From positions 172,062-236,061 of the forward strand of contig NZ_VCHY01000008.1 in the NCBI RefSeq assembly GCF_005877885.1: a DNA stretch of 64,000 nucleotides, written 5' to 3'. Below are positions 8,433 through 20,262 of the stretch, piece after piece. A program made the position numbers and the translations under genes. The DNA is from Labilibacter sediminis. Its GTDB lineage: Bacteria > Bacteroidota > Bacteroidia > Bacteroidales > Marinilabiliaceae. Each line of letters opens with the position of its first letter. The first letter of the stretch is position 1. Under the pieces are notes generated by a model. It worked only from the letters and a program-made list of their open reading frames with translations, was not told where the DNA came from and searched no databases.

Positions 8433-8726
8433 TCAATCAATACAAGAGAGCATCTCTTTCTCTACTTGTTTTAACTTATCTTTATCGATGACTCCTTCTA
8501 TGTGGCTACAAAGTACCCGCACGGCTTCTCGCTGAACATGTGCATCACCTGATAACAAATTAAAATATGAGGTGACCACAGCATCCGGAAAATCTATTTC
8601 GCCACGTCGTCCCCATTCAAGCAAATACTTAACAGCGACTTTTTCTGCTTTTGAGAAATCTTTCATCGGCTTTTCTTTTGTGATTACAAAGGTTTCTTTC
8701 ACAAACGGCATGCCAACATTTTTCAC
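8433..8726 (-). CDS. Hypothetical 97-residue soluble protein
   Basis: A small, mostly helical, acidic protein (KAEKVAVKYLLEWGRRGEID; LKQVEKEMLSCID at the end). There is no signal peptide and no membrane segment. I do not recognise the family. The start at 8726 lies 10 bases after the stop of the VOC gene, so the two are probably co-transcribed; an internal ATG at 8666 (MKDFSKAEK) is an alternative start. A good terminator follows. Confidence 0.6.
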   Translation of the reverse strand: MKNVGMPFVKETFVITKEKPMKDFSKAEKVAVKYLLEWGRRGEIDFPDAVVTSYFNLLSGDAHVQREAVRVLCSHIEGVIDKDKLKQVEKEMLSCID

Positions 8727-8736
8727 AGATCTTTTC

Positions 8737-9171
8737 TTATTCAGAATTTTGGTCGAAAGAAATCATCCAATTAATGCCATACTTATCGGTAAGCATCCCA
8801 AAATAAGAGCCCCAAAAGGTTTTGTCCATGGGCATTAGGGCAACTCCTTCCGCAGAGAGTTTTTCGAAGTACAGATCGGCATCCTGCATGCTATCTGCGC
8901 TCACCGAAACAGAAAAATTATTCCCATGTTTGTATCCTTTTGCCCATTCTCCGCCGGCATCGCTACCCATTAAAACTGTTTCTTTACCTACCGGTAAACT
9001 CACATGCATAATTTTTTCAAGATCCTCTTCCGGCAATTTCTTACAGTCGTCAGGCGGCATCTCTTTAAACCTGCTCAACATTTGTAACTCACCACCCAAA
9101 ACCGATTTATAATAATTAAAGGCTTCTTCGCAATTCCCGTTAAACGTTAAATAAATATTTACTGAAGGCAT
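8737..9171 (-). CDS. VOC-superfamily protein, PhnB-like
   Basis: A 144-residue member of the glyoxalase/bleomycin-resistance/dioxygenase fold, PhnB (3-demethylubiquinone methyltransferase-like) subgroup. Diagnostic parts are MPSVNIYLTFNGNCEEAFNY at the start, a YYKSVLGGEL stretch, then a LMGSDAGGEWAKG loop and the ending FWGSYFGMLTDKYGINWMI. Family members of this kind are usually cytosolic with no proven substrate. It is first in a two-gene unit with the hypothetical gene at 8433-8726. Confidence 0.88.
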   Translation of the reverse strand: MPSVNIYLTFNGNCEEAFNYYKSVLGGELQMLSRFKEMPPDDCKKLPEEDLEKIMHVSLPVGKETVLMGSDAGGEWAKGYKHGNNFSVSVSADSMQDADLYFEKLSAEGVALMPMDKTFWGSYFGMLTDKYGINWMISFDQNSE

Positions 9172-9729
9172 AATATAGGTTTTAATGGTTATATGATAGT
9201 CAACAAGTTAAAGTGATTTTGGTTTACTTGTTATGACATATAAACTCTTTATTTATTTTTCACTATTGTCAGATAAAACTATCAATATGTAATGAATTAA
9301 ATATTTGTCTTTAAGCCAGGCTGGCTTTTACTTTTAGCTCACTTATGTTTTCTTTTTGTGTTCGTGATTATCGCTTTGCTCTAATTCTCCTACAGCAGAG
9401 AAAAGTAAACACAAATTGCACTGCAATTTGCGCCGCCGCTGATGATAAAATTGCTAAAAACCAAATCAATACACTAAAATCAAAGAACTCCTTCTTCGAA
9501 CAGCTTTGATTTCTTTACGTTTATTGATTTACTTTTTTTAACGCATTTTGTCAAAGGCAGAAAAACAAAGTCTTTAATTGAAAAAATTATATAATATCCT
9601 ACTAATTTTTAATGTGTAGCATTATTTTAAAATTAATCAGACACCAATAATTAATTTAGCCACTTTTTATTTTCACAGATTTAGTATCTTGAATTCAATT
9701 TTAGAATCTTAATTATTAAAGCTTAAATC
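9172..9729. other. Gene-free stretch with a decayed repeat-like block
   Basis: 558 bases with no convincing gene. Positions about 9345-9545 are repeat-like: a GCGCCGCCGCT core, TTGCTAAAA, and CTCCTTCTTCGAACAGCTTT resemble in order the GCGCCCGCTTTGC ... CTTCTTCCTTCGTCAGAAGC parts of the 283-bp repeat at 12547 and 37741. It may be a diverged relative. No promoter consensus stands out before the gene at 9730. Confidence 0.4.
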
Positions 9730-10290
9730 ATGAGAAATTTAAATTACTTAACCATCCTCATTGCCATAGCTATGGCTTCCTGCTCTTCAGTTAAAGTTGT
9801 TACCGATCAGGATAAATCAGTTGATTTTACCCAATATAAAACGTATAACTTTTTAGGTTGGCAAGACGATAGCGACAAGATGCTTAGTTCGTTCGACAAA
9901 AAAAGAATAAAAGAGTCCTTCAAAAAAGAAATGGATGCCAGGGGGATGACTTATGCAGAAGAAAACGGTGACATTGCTATTACACTATTTGTGGTAGTTG
10001 ACCAACAAACATCTACTACTGCATACACTGATTATTATGGTCGCAGTTACCGCGGTTATAGACGATACAGGGGCGGATGGGGACATGGTTATGCCACCAC
10101 AACCTACACCGAAGAAGATTACCTACAAGGGACATTAGTTGTTGATGTTTTTGACGGGGACTCAAAAGATCAGGTTTGGCAGGGTATTGCTAAATCAACC
10201 ATTGACGAAAATCCTTCGAGACGCGAAAAAACTATACCGAAAAAAATTAATGCCCTGATGAAGAAATTCCCTGTCAGCCCAGTAAAATAA
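9730..10290 (+). CDS. DUF4136-type lipoprotein
   Basis: A 186-residue lipoprotein with signal MRNLNYLTILIAIAMASCSS (Cys18). The mature protein matches the DUF4136 layout: VDFTQYKTYNFLGWQDD near the start, a middle Gly/Tyr/Arg-rich linker (YRGYRRYRGGWGHGYATTTY), and the closing block VDVFDGDSKDQVWQG followed by PKKINALMKKFP. Members are envelope-anchored and of unknown function. It lies 92 bases upstream of a small barrel-like gene on the same strand and may share its transcript, since the next terminator is after that gene. Confidence 0.88.
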   Translation: MRNLNYLTILIAIAMASCSSVKVVTDQDKSVDFTQYKTYNFLGWQDDSDKMLSSFDKKRIKESFKKEMDARGMTYAEENGDIAITLFVVVDQQTSTTAYTDYYGRSYRGYRRYRGGWGHGYATTTYTEEDYLQGTLVVDVFDGDSKDQVWQGIAKSTIDENPSRREKTIPKKINALMKKFPVSPVK

Positions 10291-10382
10291 ACTAAGCTGA
10301 AGGATTGACTTTAAACAAAAAAGTCATTTCTTTGTTCTGTAATTCATTCAAGCAACCTAATTAACAATCAAACTCATTACTT

Positions 10383-10814
10383 ATGAAGAAACTAATAATT
10401 ATTGCAGTCCTGTTTATGGGAATCGGAACCTTGTCTAATGCCCAGGAGGTTGGTATTCGTTTTGGAAGTTTTGGCGATAACAATGTAGCCATAGATGGTA
10501 TTTTCAGTCTTGGAGAATTCAGTAGAATCCATGCCGATGTATCTTTTGGCGATGGTGTAGGCATTGATGCTCTTTGGGATTTCATCTATAAACCATTGGG
10601 CGACGTTCAGGGATTAAACTGGTACACTGGTGCCGGTGCCACCACTTACATTGGTAGTAATTTTAACCTTGGTGTTGCAGGTGAGGTTGGTTTGGAGTAT
10701 CGTTTTGATTTTCCAATGGCCATAGGACTCGACTGGCGTCCATACCTTAATATTATTGAGGATACCGATTTTATTGCTGACAGCTTTGGTTTAAATATCA
10801 GGTATGTTTTTTAA
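10383..10814 (+). CDS. Small exported beta-barrel-like protein
   Basis: A 143-residue protein with a signal peptide (MKKLIIIAVLFMGIGTLSNAQ). The mature part consists of alternating short strands rich in Gly and aromatic residues (VGIRFGSFGDNN; LNWYTGAGATTYIGSNFNLG; GLEYRFDF) and ends in IRYVF, a C-terminal Phe typical of outer-membrane barrels. Eight strands would fit the length, so an OmpW/OmpX-sized barrel is plausible. No exact family is recognised. It is followed by an intrinsic terminator. Confidence 0.7.
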   Translation: MKKLIIIAVLFMGIGTLSNAQEVGIRFGSFGDNNVAIDGIFSLGEFSRIHADVSFGDGVGIDALWDFIYKPLGDVQGLNWYTGAGATTYIGSNFNLGVAGEVGLEYRFDFPMAIGLDWRPYLNIIEDTDFIADSFGLNIRYVF

Positions 10815-10838
10815 AGAAAGACAAATTGAATAATACAC

Positions 10839-10867
10839 AAAAGGCTTCTCAAACGGGAAGCCTTTTT
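10839..10867 (+). terminator. Intrinsic terminator after the small barrel gene
   Basis: AAGGCTTC at 10841-10848 pairs with GAAGCCTT at 10857-10864 and is followed by a run of T. It closes the 9730-10814 unit. Confidence 0.85.
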
Positions 10868-10961
10868 TATTCTTCTATTCAGATATAAAATAATACCAAA
10901 AAACCATCCTTTTTGCTCAACATACTTTCCTTTACATTTCAAAAGATAGAGCATACATTTA

Positions 10962-12350
10962 TCATTCCTCTGGCCTGATATTCTGATTTACTTTAAATAA
11001 ATTATGAGGATCATATTGCTTTTTAATCCGGGCTAAACGAGTATAATTGTGTTTATAACAAGCTTGCACCCGCTCCTGACCTTCATCCATCATAAAGTTA
11101 CTATAGGCTCCTCCTGCCGAATGTGGATGCAATGCCTCCCAATATGCTTTACACCAATCTGTAATCTTTTTGGCATTTGCAGGATCAGGATCTACCCCTA
11201 CAATTACCCCGGCATACTTTGCATCTCTGTAAGCCCATGGGGTATCTTCTGAGCCAACCCTTCCGGCTGCACCACTAATCGGATATAAATGCATTTGCGA
11301 TAGAGGTGTAGGTATAGCAGAACCATATTTAAAATGTGTAGCTTTTACTTCCTCATTTAATTCATTAAAAAAATCAGCTCGCCAATACCATTGCATCCCT
11401 GCAGGCATTAGCTGATCAAATAAAGTTTGAATAGAAGGATATGGCATTTCACCCACATGTTCAAATATTGGATTTTTATCCATAACGGGTTTAAAGGTTT
11501 CTTCTGCTTGCTCCATAGTTCCGGTGTAGCACCAAATTATTGCGCAAAATGGCTTATTATGAAGATGCTCAGGGAAAGGATCTCCGGGAATTACCAAAGT
11601 AGCTATAAAACCATTAAGATCATCAGGGGCATTATGAATAAACTCATGATACCACTCCATTATTTCACCTGTTTTTTCAATTGGCCAAAGAGTTGGTCCT
11701 CCGTATACTGTTTTAACCGCATGTGCTTGAAATTTAAATGAAGTAACAACTCCAAAATTACCACCACCTCCACGTATAGCCCAAAAAAGATCACTATGAT
11801 TATCAACATTAACTGTAACAACTGAACCATCAGCCAACACCATATCAGCTTCTAAAAGATTATCAATCGTTAAGCCAAACCTGCGAGACAGATGACCTAC
11901 CCCGCCTCCAAGTGTTAATCCTCCAACACCTGTTGTGGAAATTATACCTGCCGGTACTGCTAGTCCAAACGGATGGGTTGCATGGTCTACTTCGCCCCAA
12001 ACATTTCCTCCGCCTACTCTCACTGTATTGTCGGAGGTATCGACTCTAACAAACTTAAGTCCTGATAAATCTATCACCAATCCATCATCACAAACACCCA
12101 ATCCTCCGGCATTATGGCCTCCACCTCTAACAGCCACAAGTAAGTTGTGATTACGTCCAAAGTTAACTGCATGTATTACATCAGCCACATCAACACACAT
12201 TGCAATTAATCCGGGATATTTATCTATCATCCCATTATACACTTGACGACTTGCATGGTATTTTTCATCACCTGATAAAATTACCTCACCTCTTAACTGA
12301 CCTTTTAAAACCTCAATACTCTCCAACGAAATATCTGTTATCTTATTCAT
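10962..12350 (-). CDS. FAD-linked oxidase, berberine-bridge type
   Basis: A 462-residue flavoprotein of the PCMH/VAO superfamily with a C-terminal BBE segment. The FAD-binding domain shows VRGGGHNAGGLG, whose His is the usual covalent FAD attachment residue, then TTGVGGLTLGGGVGHLSRRF and WAIRGGGGNFGVVTSF. In bicovalent enzymes a Cys occurs just before the GVGGLTLGGG block; here the residues are GIIST, so only His linkage is expected. The end (YTRLARIKKQYDPHNLFKVN) is the BBE motif. Family members oxidise sugars or alcohols with O2; the substrate is unknown. It has no signal peptide and stands as a single gene. Confidence 0.92.
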   Translation of the reverse strand: MNKITDISLESIEVLKGQLRGEVILSGDEKYHASRQVYNGMIDKYPGLIAMCVDVADVIHAVNFGRNHNLLVAVRGGGHNAGGLGVCDDGLVIDLSGLKFVRVDTSDNTVRVGGGNVWGEVDHATHPFGLAVPAGIISTTGVGGLTLGGGVGHLSRRFGLTIDNLLEADMVLADGSVVTVNVDNHSDLFWAIRGGGGNFGVVTSFKFQAHAVKTVYGGPTLWPIEKTGEIMEWYHEFIHNAPDDLNGFIATLVIPGDPFPEHLHNKPFCAIIWCYTGTMEQAEETFKPVMDKNPIFEHVGEMPYPSIQTLFDQLMPAGMQWYWRADFFNELNEEVKATHFKYGSAIPTPLSQMHLYPISGAAGRVGSEDTPWAYRDAKYAGVIVGVDPDPANAKKITDWCKAYWEALHPHSAGGAYSNFMMDEGQERVQACYKHNYTRLARIKKQYDPHNLFKVNQNIRPEE

Positions 12351-12546
12351 ACCAAATGAATTTTAGTTTTTTAATTCATAAGGTAAGACCGATATGTTCT
12401 TATGGGAAGTGATTTTGTGTTAAAAAACATTAACGGATGTCATTATCTTTTATATGCTCATTTTTTTTATAACAAGAGAGGATTATATGTAATCACAATT
12501 AACTCGAATCAAGGGTTAAAACTTCGACAACAAAAGCATTATGCTC

Positions 12547-12829
12547 AGGGATTTTACGACATAAATAGTTATTCCTTTTTTTGAATGTCATAGATTTTCA
12601 ATTCATCCCTAAAACCCTGACTTCCTTTCCTTTTCTTGATAAAAGAAAGGAAGCAAAGAAAATCAAGACTGCGCCCGCTTTGCTATAAAAACTTACAGTT
12701 GTTTTGTCTAAATCGCTATAACTCGCTTCTTCCTTCGTCAGAAGCTCAAACAAATCGCAATTTTACGACAAACAACCTTGTTTTTATGCTCACCGGACGA
12801 GGTCAGGGTGAAGACACGCTGGCTTTGCT
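12547..12829. repeat. 283-bp interspersed repeat, copy 1
   Basis: From AGGGATTTTACGACATAA to GCTGGCTTTGCT the sequence is nearly identical to 37741-38022 (282 bases; the differences are scattered substitutions and one T-tract indel). It contains a hairpin (CTTCCTTTCCTTTTC against AAAAGAAAGGAAG), a GCGCCCGCTTTGC block, and CTTCTTCCTTCGTCAGAAGC. No transposase frame is present. It fills the gap between the FAD oxidase and the U32 gene; 12351-12546 shows nothing else I can name. Confidence 0.85.
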
Positions 12830-12942
12830 TCTTCAACTATTGATTCACACAATTAACTTATTCCTGTATAAGAATGTTGCAAAACGAGAGATAATTCAAA
12901 CAAATAATACATAATGTCATTCGCTGCTTTATTCAGATAAGA

Positions 12943-15180
12943 TTATATCCCCTTTTTATATTGCACAGCGCTTGTTGGTTTTATTTGTTGGTGTATGATT
13001 TCGGCTGTATCCTTCTGATCAGTCAACAGTTTTTTAAAACTTTTAACGAGCTCTACCTTATCCTCCTTAATATGGGTTGATGTTTTTATATCGCTTAAAT
13101 CAACTAAAAAAGCATCAAACTTATAAGGCAACTCCTTAACAATAGCTGTATTTAAAAAATTAAAATTGTTATACACCATATGGTAATGCCCTTTTGTTTT
13201 GGAGATGATATATTCAGTACCATTCTGCTTTTTTATGGCAGCTGATTTGCTACAATGCGAAATACAAGTATCATCTACCTGATGCTTTTTACAACCTGTT
13301 ACTGTATGAAACAAGCACTGCCTGCTGGTCATAAGCACATTGGGATGGTAAATGCTATAATACAGCTCAAAGTCATTGGGCTTTTGAATATTTTTAATCT
13401 GCAACCTGCTTAATTCGTTTGACACAAATGCCCCCGCACAATTAAATTCTTCTTTTAAACATTGTAAACTATAAGAGTTTGTGATATTTAAAAATGGTCC
13501 AGCCACCCACTCTATTCCTTTTTCACAGGCCAGATAAGCAATACCGGTATTGTTTGTGACTATCTCCTTTGGCTTAACCCTTTGTAAAAATTCATTGGCC
13601 GCATCATAATCATCACCAATAATTACTGATGGAAACCAAGGTACCAATTTCCTGTTCTTCAAGAATAAATCTACCAGCTCATCCATGTTTGCTTCAATGG
13701 AAGCTGGCATTTGGAAATACACCTTTACATCTTCAATATCGGCTAAAGCCACATCTTTATGATTTGAGATGAGCACCAACAAGTGCGGCTTTACTTTTGG
13801 AGGCTCAACTTCTTTTGTGGAAAGAACCACTGGTGCAATGATTTCCTTACCTACGTTGAGCTTCACCAATATCTGATTTCTTAATTCTGCCAACTCCTGA
13901 AACGGAAGATGCAACTCACGCTCCAAATCATTCACATCCAAATGATCAATTACAAAGGCCGTTTTATTAATGGTTTTAAACCTTTTATAAATAGCACTAT
14001 AAGTTAAAGGATTGGCTTTATTGATGCTCAAATTTTGTTTCGAGTGCACTACAAATCTACTATCTGGTGCATCTACAGTAACTGATAAAAGCTCTCCCTT
14101 CTTTCCCGAAACTAAAATACGTAATGGCTCTTTATCGATGCTGAGCTTATCAATTTTAGTTTTAACAGATACCTTGACTTTATCCTTCTCTGCATAAAAC
14201 TGCAGCTCTTTTGCTTCCCTCTCTTCTGCCGATGCATAGTTGTTTTGTTTGGCCAGATGTATCACTGAATAATCCCGAGGATTATCAATAAACATATCCT
14301 TATGAATATCGCCTTTTAAAAAAGTATTGGAGAAATCGCGGTTAAAAACCTTATACAAAACTCCGTCATCAAGGTTTTCTTTACCTTGAAACATATTATC
14401 CAGCTGCCTCCTGTATGCATCCACCACAGTGTATATGTAATCGTATTTTTTAATTCGTCCCTCTATTTTTAGAGAAGTCACCCCGGCATCGTACATCTCA
14501 TTTAAATGATGATAGGCCGAATTATCCTTTAGGTTTAGCGGATAATCTTTTCCCTGCGCTGTTGTTATATACTTATCGCGACATGGCTGACTGCAGCGCC
14601 CCCTGTTACCTGAATTGCCGCTTTGTACCGAACTCATGTAACAAATACCCGAAAATGAAATACAATTGGAACCGTGCACAAATGCTTCTGTTAGCATGTC
14701 ATTATCTGCAGCTATGGCCGACAGGTATTTTATTTCCTTAAGATTAAGTTCGCGCGATAAATTAACCCTGGTGGCTCCCAGCTGACGTAGAAATTGAATT
14801 TGTCCGGCATTATGGGTAGTGAGTTGGGTAGAAGCATGCACCGACAGGCTGCCAAAATATTTCTTCAGCAAATAAAACATACCTAAATCCTGAAGTATAA
14901 CCCCGTCAACACCTGAATTAATCAGCTGATTGAGTACTTCAACAAATAAGGATACTTCCTTTTCGGTGATAATTATGTTGAGGGTAATAAAAATTTGGCA
15001 GTCATTTTTATGCGCCAGACGCACAATACCATGCAAATTATCCATGCTGATATTGGTGGCCCTGTTTCGTGCATTAAACTTATCTAACCCGCAATAAACA
15101 GCATTTGCCCCGGCTGCAATGGCCGCTTTTATGGCATCTACATCTCCCCCCGGAGCCAGTAACTCAATTTCTCTTTTCAC
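12943..15180 (-). CDS. U32 family peptidase-like protein (RlhA/YhbU type)
   Basis: A 745-residue member of the collagenase-like U32 family. In E. coli these proteins are involved in hydroxylation of 23S rRNA C2501 (RlhA) or tRNA uridines (TrhP). The N-terminal ELLAPGGDVDAIKAAIAAGA and YCGLDKFNARN match the TIM-barrel start. The cysteine motif SFSGICYMSSVQSGNSGNRG followed by RCSQPCRDKY is typical. A long C-terminal extension (DUF3656-like) ends with a second cysteine set, SRQCLFHTVTGCKKH and ISHCSK. The length and extension favour the RlhA-like subgroup. The start codon is GTG at 15180, supported by family conservation from residue 2. A TATATTTG box lies only 5 bases upstream of that GTG. Confidence 0.88.
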   Translation of the reverse strand: MKREIELLAPGGDVDAIKAAIAAGANAVYCGLDKFNARNRATNISMDNLHGIVRLAHKNDCQIFITLNIIITEKEVSLFVEVLNQLINSGVDGVILQDLGMFYLLKKYFGSLSVHASTQLTTHNAGQIQFLRQLGATRVNLSRELNLKEIKYLSAIAADNDMLTEAFVHGSNCISFSGICYMSSVQSGNSGNRGRCSQPCRDKYITTAQGKDYPLNLKDNSAYHHLNEMYDAGVTSLKIEGRIKKYDYIYTVVDAYRRQLDNMFQGKENLDDGVLYKVFNRDFSNTFLKGDIHKDMFIDNPRDYSVIHLAKQNNYASAEEREAKELQFYAEKDKVKVSVKTKIDKLSIDKEPLRILVSGKKGELLSVTVDAPDSRFVVHSKQNLSINKANPLTYSAIYKRFKTINKTAFVIDHLDVNDLERELHLPFQELAELRNQILVKLNVGKEIIAPVVLSTKEVEPPKVKPHLLVLISNHKDVALADIEDVKVYFQMPASIEANMDELVDLFLKNRKLVPWFPSVIIGDDYDAANEFLQRVKPKEIVTNNTGIAYLACEKGIEWVAGPFLNITNSYSLQCLKEEFNCAGAFVSNELSRLQIKNIQKPNDFELYYSIYHPNVLMTSRQCLFHTVTGCKKHQVDDTCISHCSKSAAIKKQNGTEYIISKTKGHYHMVYNNFNFLNTAIVKELPYKFDAFLVDLSDIKTSTHIKEDKVELVKSFKKLLTDQKDTAEIIHQQIKPTSAVQYKKGI

Positions 15181-15185
15181 GTGGG

Positions 15186-15193
15186 CAAATATA
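15186..15193 (-). promoter_or_regulatory. TATATTTG -7-like box directly before the U32 GTG
   Basis: The minus strand reads TATATTTGCCCACGTG. The box fits the Bacteroidota -7 consensus TAnnTTTG, but it is so close to the start that a transcript from it would be almost leaderless. No clear TTTG lies 18-21 bases upstream, so it could be a chance match. Confidence 0.3.
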
Positions 15194-15441
15194 GGGGATA
15201 TTTACCATCCTCTATAGCATCTTTGAGTTAATATCCGGTGCTCTATAAAAATCAATCGACTATATTTCTATGCATGGACTCCAATACGAAAACCATGAAA
15301 AGATTGATCCATGCCCTTTCTTTTACAATCTAAAGTATATACCAGAATTATGCTTCTATTTTTTGTTCCATGCATTAACTCAAAACACCATAACTTACTT
15401 ATTAAATCATGATACATTTAATAATGCAAACAACATTTCTA

Positions 15442-15472
15442 AAAAAAAGGAGACAGTTGCTACTGCCTCCTT
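15442..15472 (-). terminator. Intrinsic terminator of the polysaccharide utilisation operon
   Basis: On the minus strand AAGGAGGCAG pairs with CTGTCTCCTT (one mismatch) around TAGCAA, followed by eight T. It lies 25 bases after the GH30 stop. The rest of 15181-15496 holds no gene that I can support. Confidence 0.85.
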
Positions 15473-15496
15473 AAATAAAATCAAATAAAACAATGT

Positions 15497-17083
15497 TTAT
15501 GGTTGGTTGGTAAATGTTACTACTGAACGAGGAGGGATATCGACTATATCTCCTTGATTAATAAATTTCTTGAAAGCCAAATTATTTTCATTTTTCCCGT
15601 CGGTTAAATACATTTTAAATCCTGTTGCATTGGGAAGGTTATTAAGTGTAAATTTTACAGGCATAGTGCTTTCTCTATAATTTACAATAACCATTGTTGC
15701 CTTCCTTTTATCATCAGCTACAAAAGCACACGCCATCGTATTATCAAGGGATTGCTCATCCGTTTTCATATCGCTACGAGAAACAGATACTCTTTGCATA
15801 CCAGCTTTAATAAATCGCGAGAAATTCCCCATAGCCCAAAGCATCTTTGAATCGTATATGTTGCCATCATATTTACTATGATCCGTATATACAAGACCGT
15901 CTTTATAGTCATAAGGACTTATTGCAATCCACCACTGCCATGACGCCGCATTTCCAATGGCTAGATCTGTGAATATTACCCTTGAATTATACAATGCTGA
16001 TTTCATTGTTAAATCACGACCATTACCTTCTATTTCACTGTTATTTTCTAACAAACAATACTCACTCATCCAAAATTCAACGGGTTTTGGATTTGCATCA
16101 ATGGCTTCTTTTGCCTTCCTTCTGGTTTCTGCCAAATTACTCAAGGGCCATGTAGTATAATAGCTGTGAGCTGCAACTTTATGGGCTACATGAGATAAAT
16201 CACCCAAATATTCAGGTGATGAAGGGTCAAAAAAAGAATAAACTTGATGTCCTCGTCCAGTTTTGCCACCGTTTTCATACAAAAAATTAAGCTGAGCCGA
16301 TTCCGGGATCTCTAATTGTGTATCCAAATTGTTATCTGAAAATGTTTGATTGATGATTTTTGTAATCTCAAAAATCTCGCTATTCTGAGCAGGAGATCCC
16401 TCCTGACCAGCATCAGTCCAGTCCCATTGCGGTTCATTAAAAGGGCTGATATAGGCAAAAGATATACCTTCTTTATCTTTTAAGTTCTTTACAATCTCAG
16501 CAAGATAATTGGCATAAGCCTGATAGTTTTCAACAGGCAAATTATAACTACTCTTATTGGAAGAATATGCTCTATTATTCCTTGTTAAACTAACAGGAGG
16601 AGAATTTGTAAATCCTATAAAATCTTCTACCCCTCTTTGTTTAGCTGCTTGTAAAAACCATCTTTGACCTTGCTGTTTGGTCCAATCGTAATTGTCTTTG
16701 CTAATTAAAAAAGATTCTGCTCTTCGCCATTCATCTCCAATATCACTGCCTGCACCCTGCTCTGCACTTCCTGCACCAATATTAAACCTCCAGGTGTTTA
16801 ATCCAATACCTTTCGGATTATCTTCCTCATCCATTTCTGTACTAAACAACCAATCTGCTATTTGACTCTTCTTATCCTCAGGCCAGTTTTTTCCGATAAA
16901 CTGGCAACTCCATGCATCAGAAGCTCCAAAACTATGTATCGTTTGCTCCGTTTCGTTTCCATTTACCGTTAGTTCAAGGTAACTTGAGCCTCCCTTACCG
17001 GGGTTATCATCCTTATTACAGCTACCTATAGAGACAGCCAGTGTAATTATCCATAAGAAATTCATTATTTTCACTTTTCTCAT
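15497..17083 (-). CDS. GH30 family glycoside hydrolase lipoprotein (endo-beta-1,6-galactanase-like)
   Basis: A 528-residue secreted lipoprotein; the signal MRKVKIMNFLWIITLAVSIG precedes lipobox Cys22. It has a clan GH-A (beta/alpha)8 barrel plus a beta-sandwich end, as in GH30. The opening IHSFGASDAWSCQFIGKNWP is the family entry motif. The acid/base is Glu217 in SPFNEPQWDW and the nucleophile is Glu341 in FWMSEYCLLEN, both at the expected strand ends. The closest subgroup from memory is the endo-beta-1,6-galactanase-like GH30; xylanase or glucosylceramidase activity is less likely. Last gene of the susC-susD-GH2-GH30 operon, 36 bases after the GH2 gene, and followed by a strong terminator. 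Confidence 0.88.
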   Translation of the reverse strand: MRKVKIMNFLWIITLAVSIGSCNKDDNPGKGGSSYLELTVNGNETEQTIHSFGASDAWSCQFIGKNWPEDKKSQIADWLFSTEMDEEDNPKGIGLNTWRFNIGAGSAEQGAGSDIGDEWRRAESFLISKDNYDWTKQQGQRWFLQAAKQRGVEDFIGFTNSPPVSLTRNNRAYSSNKSSYNLPVENYQAYANYLAEIVKNLKDKEGISFAYISPFNEPQWDWTDAGQEGSPAQNSEIFEITKIINQTFSDNNLDTQLEIPESAQLNFLYENGGKTGRGHQVYSFFDPSSPEYLGDLSHVAHKVAAHSYYTTWPLSNLAETRRKAKEAIDANPKPVEFWMSEYCLLENNSEIEGNGRDLTMKSALYNSRVIFTDLAIGNAASWQWWIAISPYDYKDGLVYTDHSKYDGNIYDSKMLWAMGNFSRFIKAGMQRVSVSRSDMKTDEQSLDNTMACAFVADDKRKATMVIVNYRESTMPVKFTLNNLPNATGFKMYLTDGKNENNLAFKKFINQGDIVDIPPRSVVTFTNQP

Positions 17084-17119
17084 ATCGTTTAACTTCTTTT
17101 ATTTCGCATCCGTTAAACC

Positions 17120-20209
<3,090 letters not shown>

Positions 20210-20210
20210 T

Positions 20211-20241
20211 TAAAAAGGGGCAAGTAAAAATTCTTGCCCCT
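20211..20241 (-). terminator. Terminator-like hairpin between susD and the GH2 gene
   Basis: On the minus strand AGGGGCAAG pairs perfectly with CTTGCCCCT around eight bases (AATTTTTA), followed by TTTTA. It lies 22 bases after the susD stop and ends 10 bases before the GH2 ATG. It has the form of an intrinsic terminator inside an operon, so partial read-through is the natural reading. Confidence 0.8.
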
Positions 20242-20262
20242 ATAATTACTATTCTAATTATT

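Noticed and set aside
12636..12914. Plus-strand frame of 92 residues inside the 283-bp repeat
   Set aside because: The frame runs out of the repeat into unrelated sequence, has no recognisable domain, and the second repeat copy does not preserve it, so it looks like chance.
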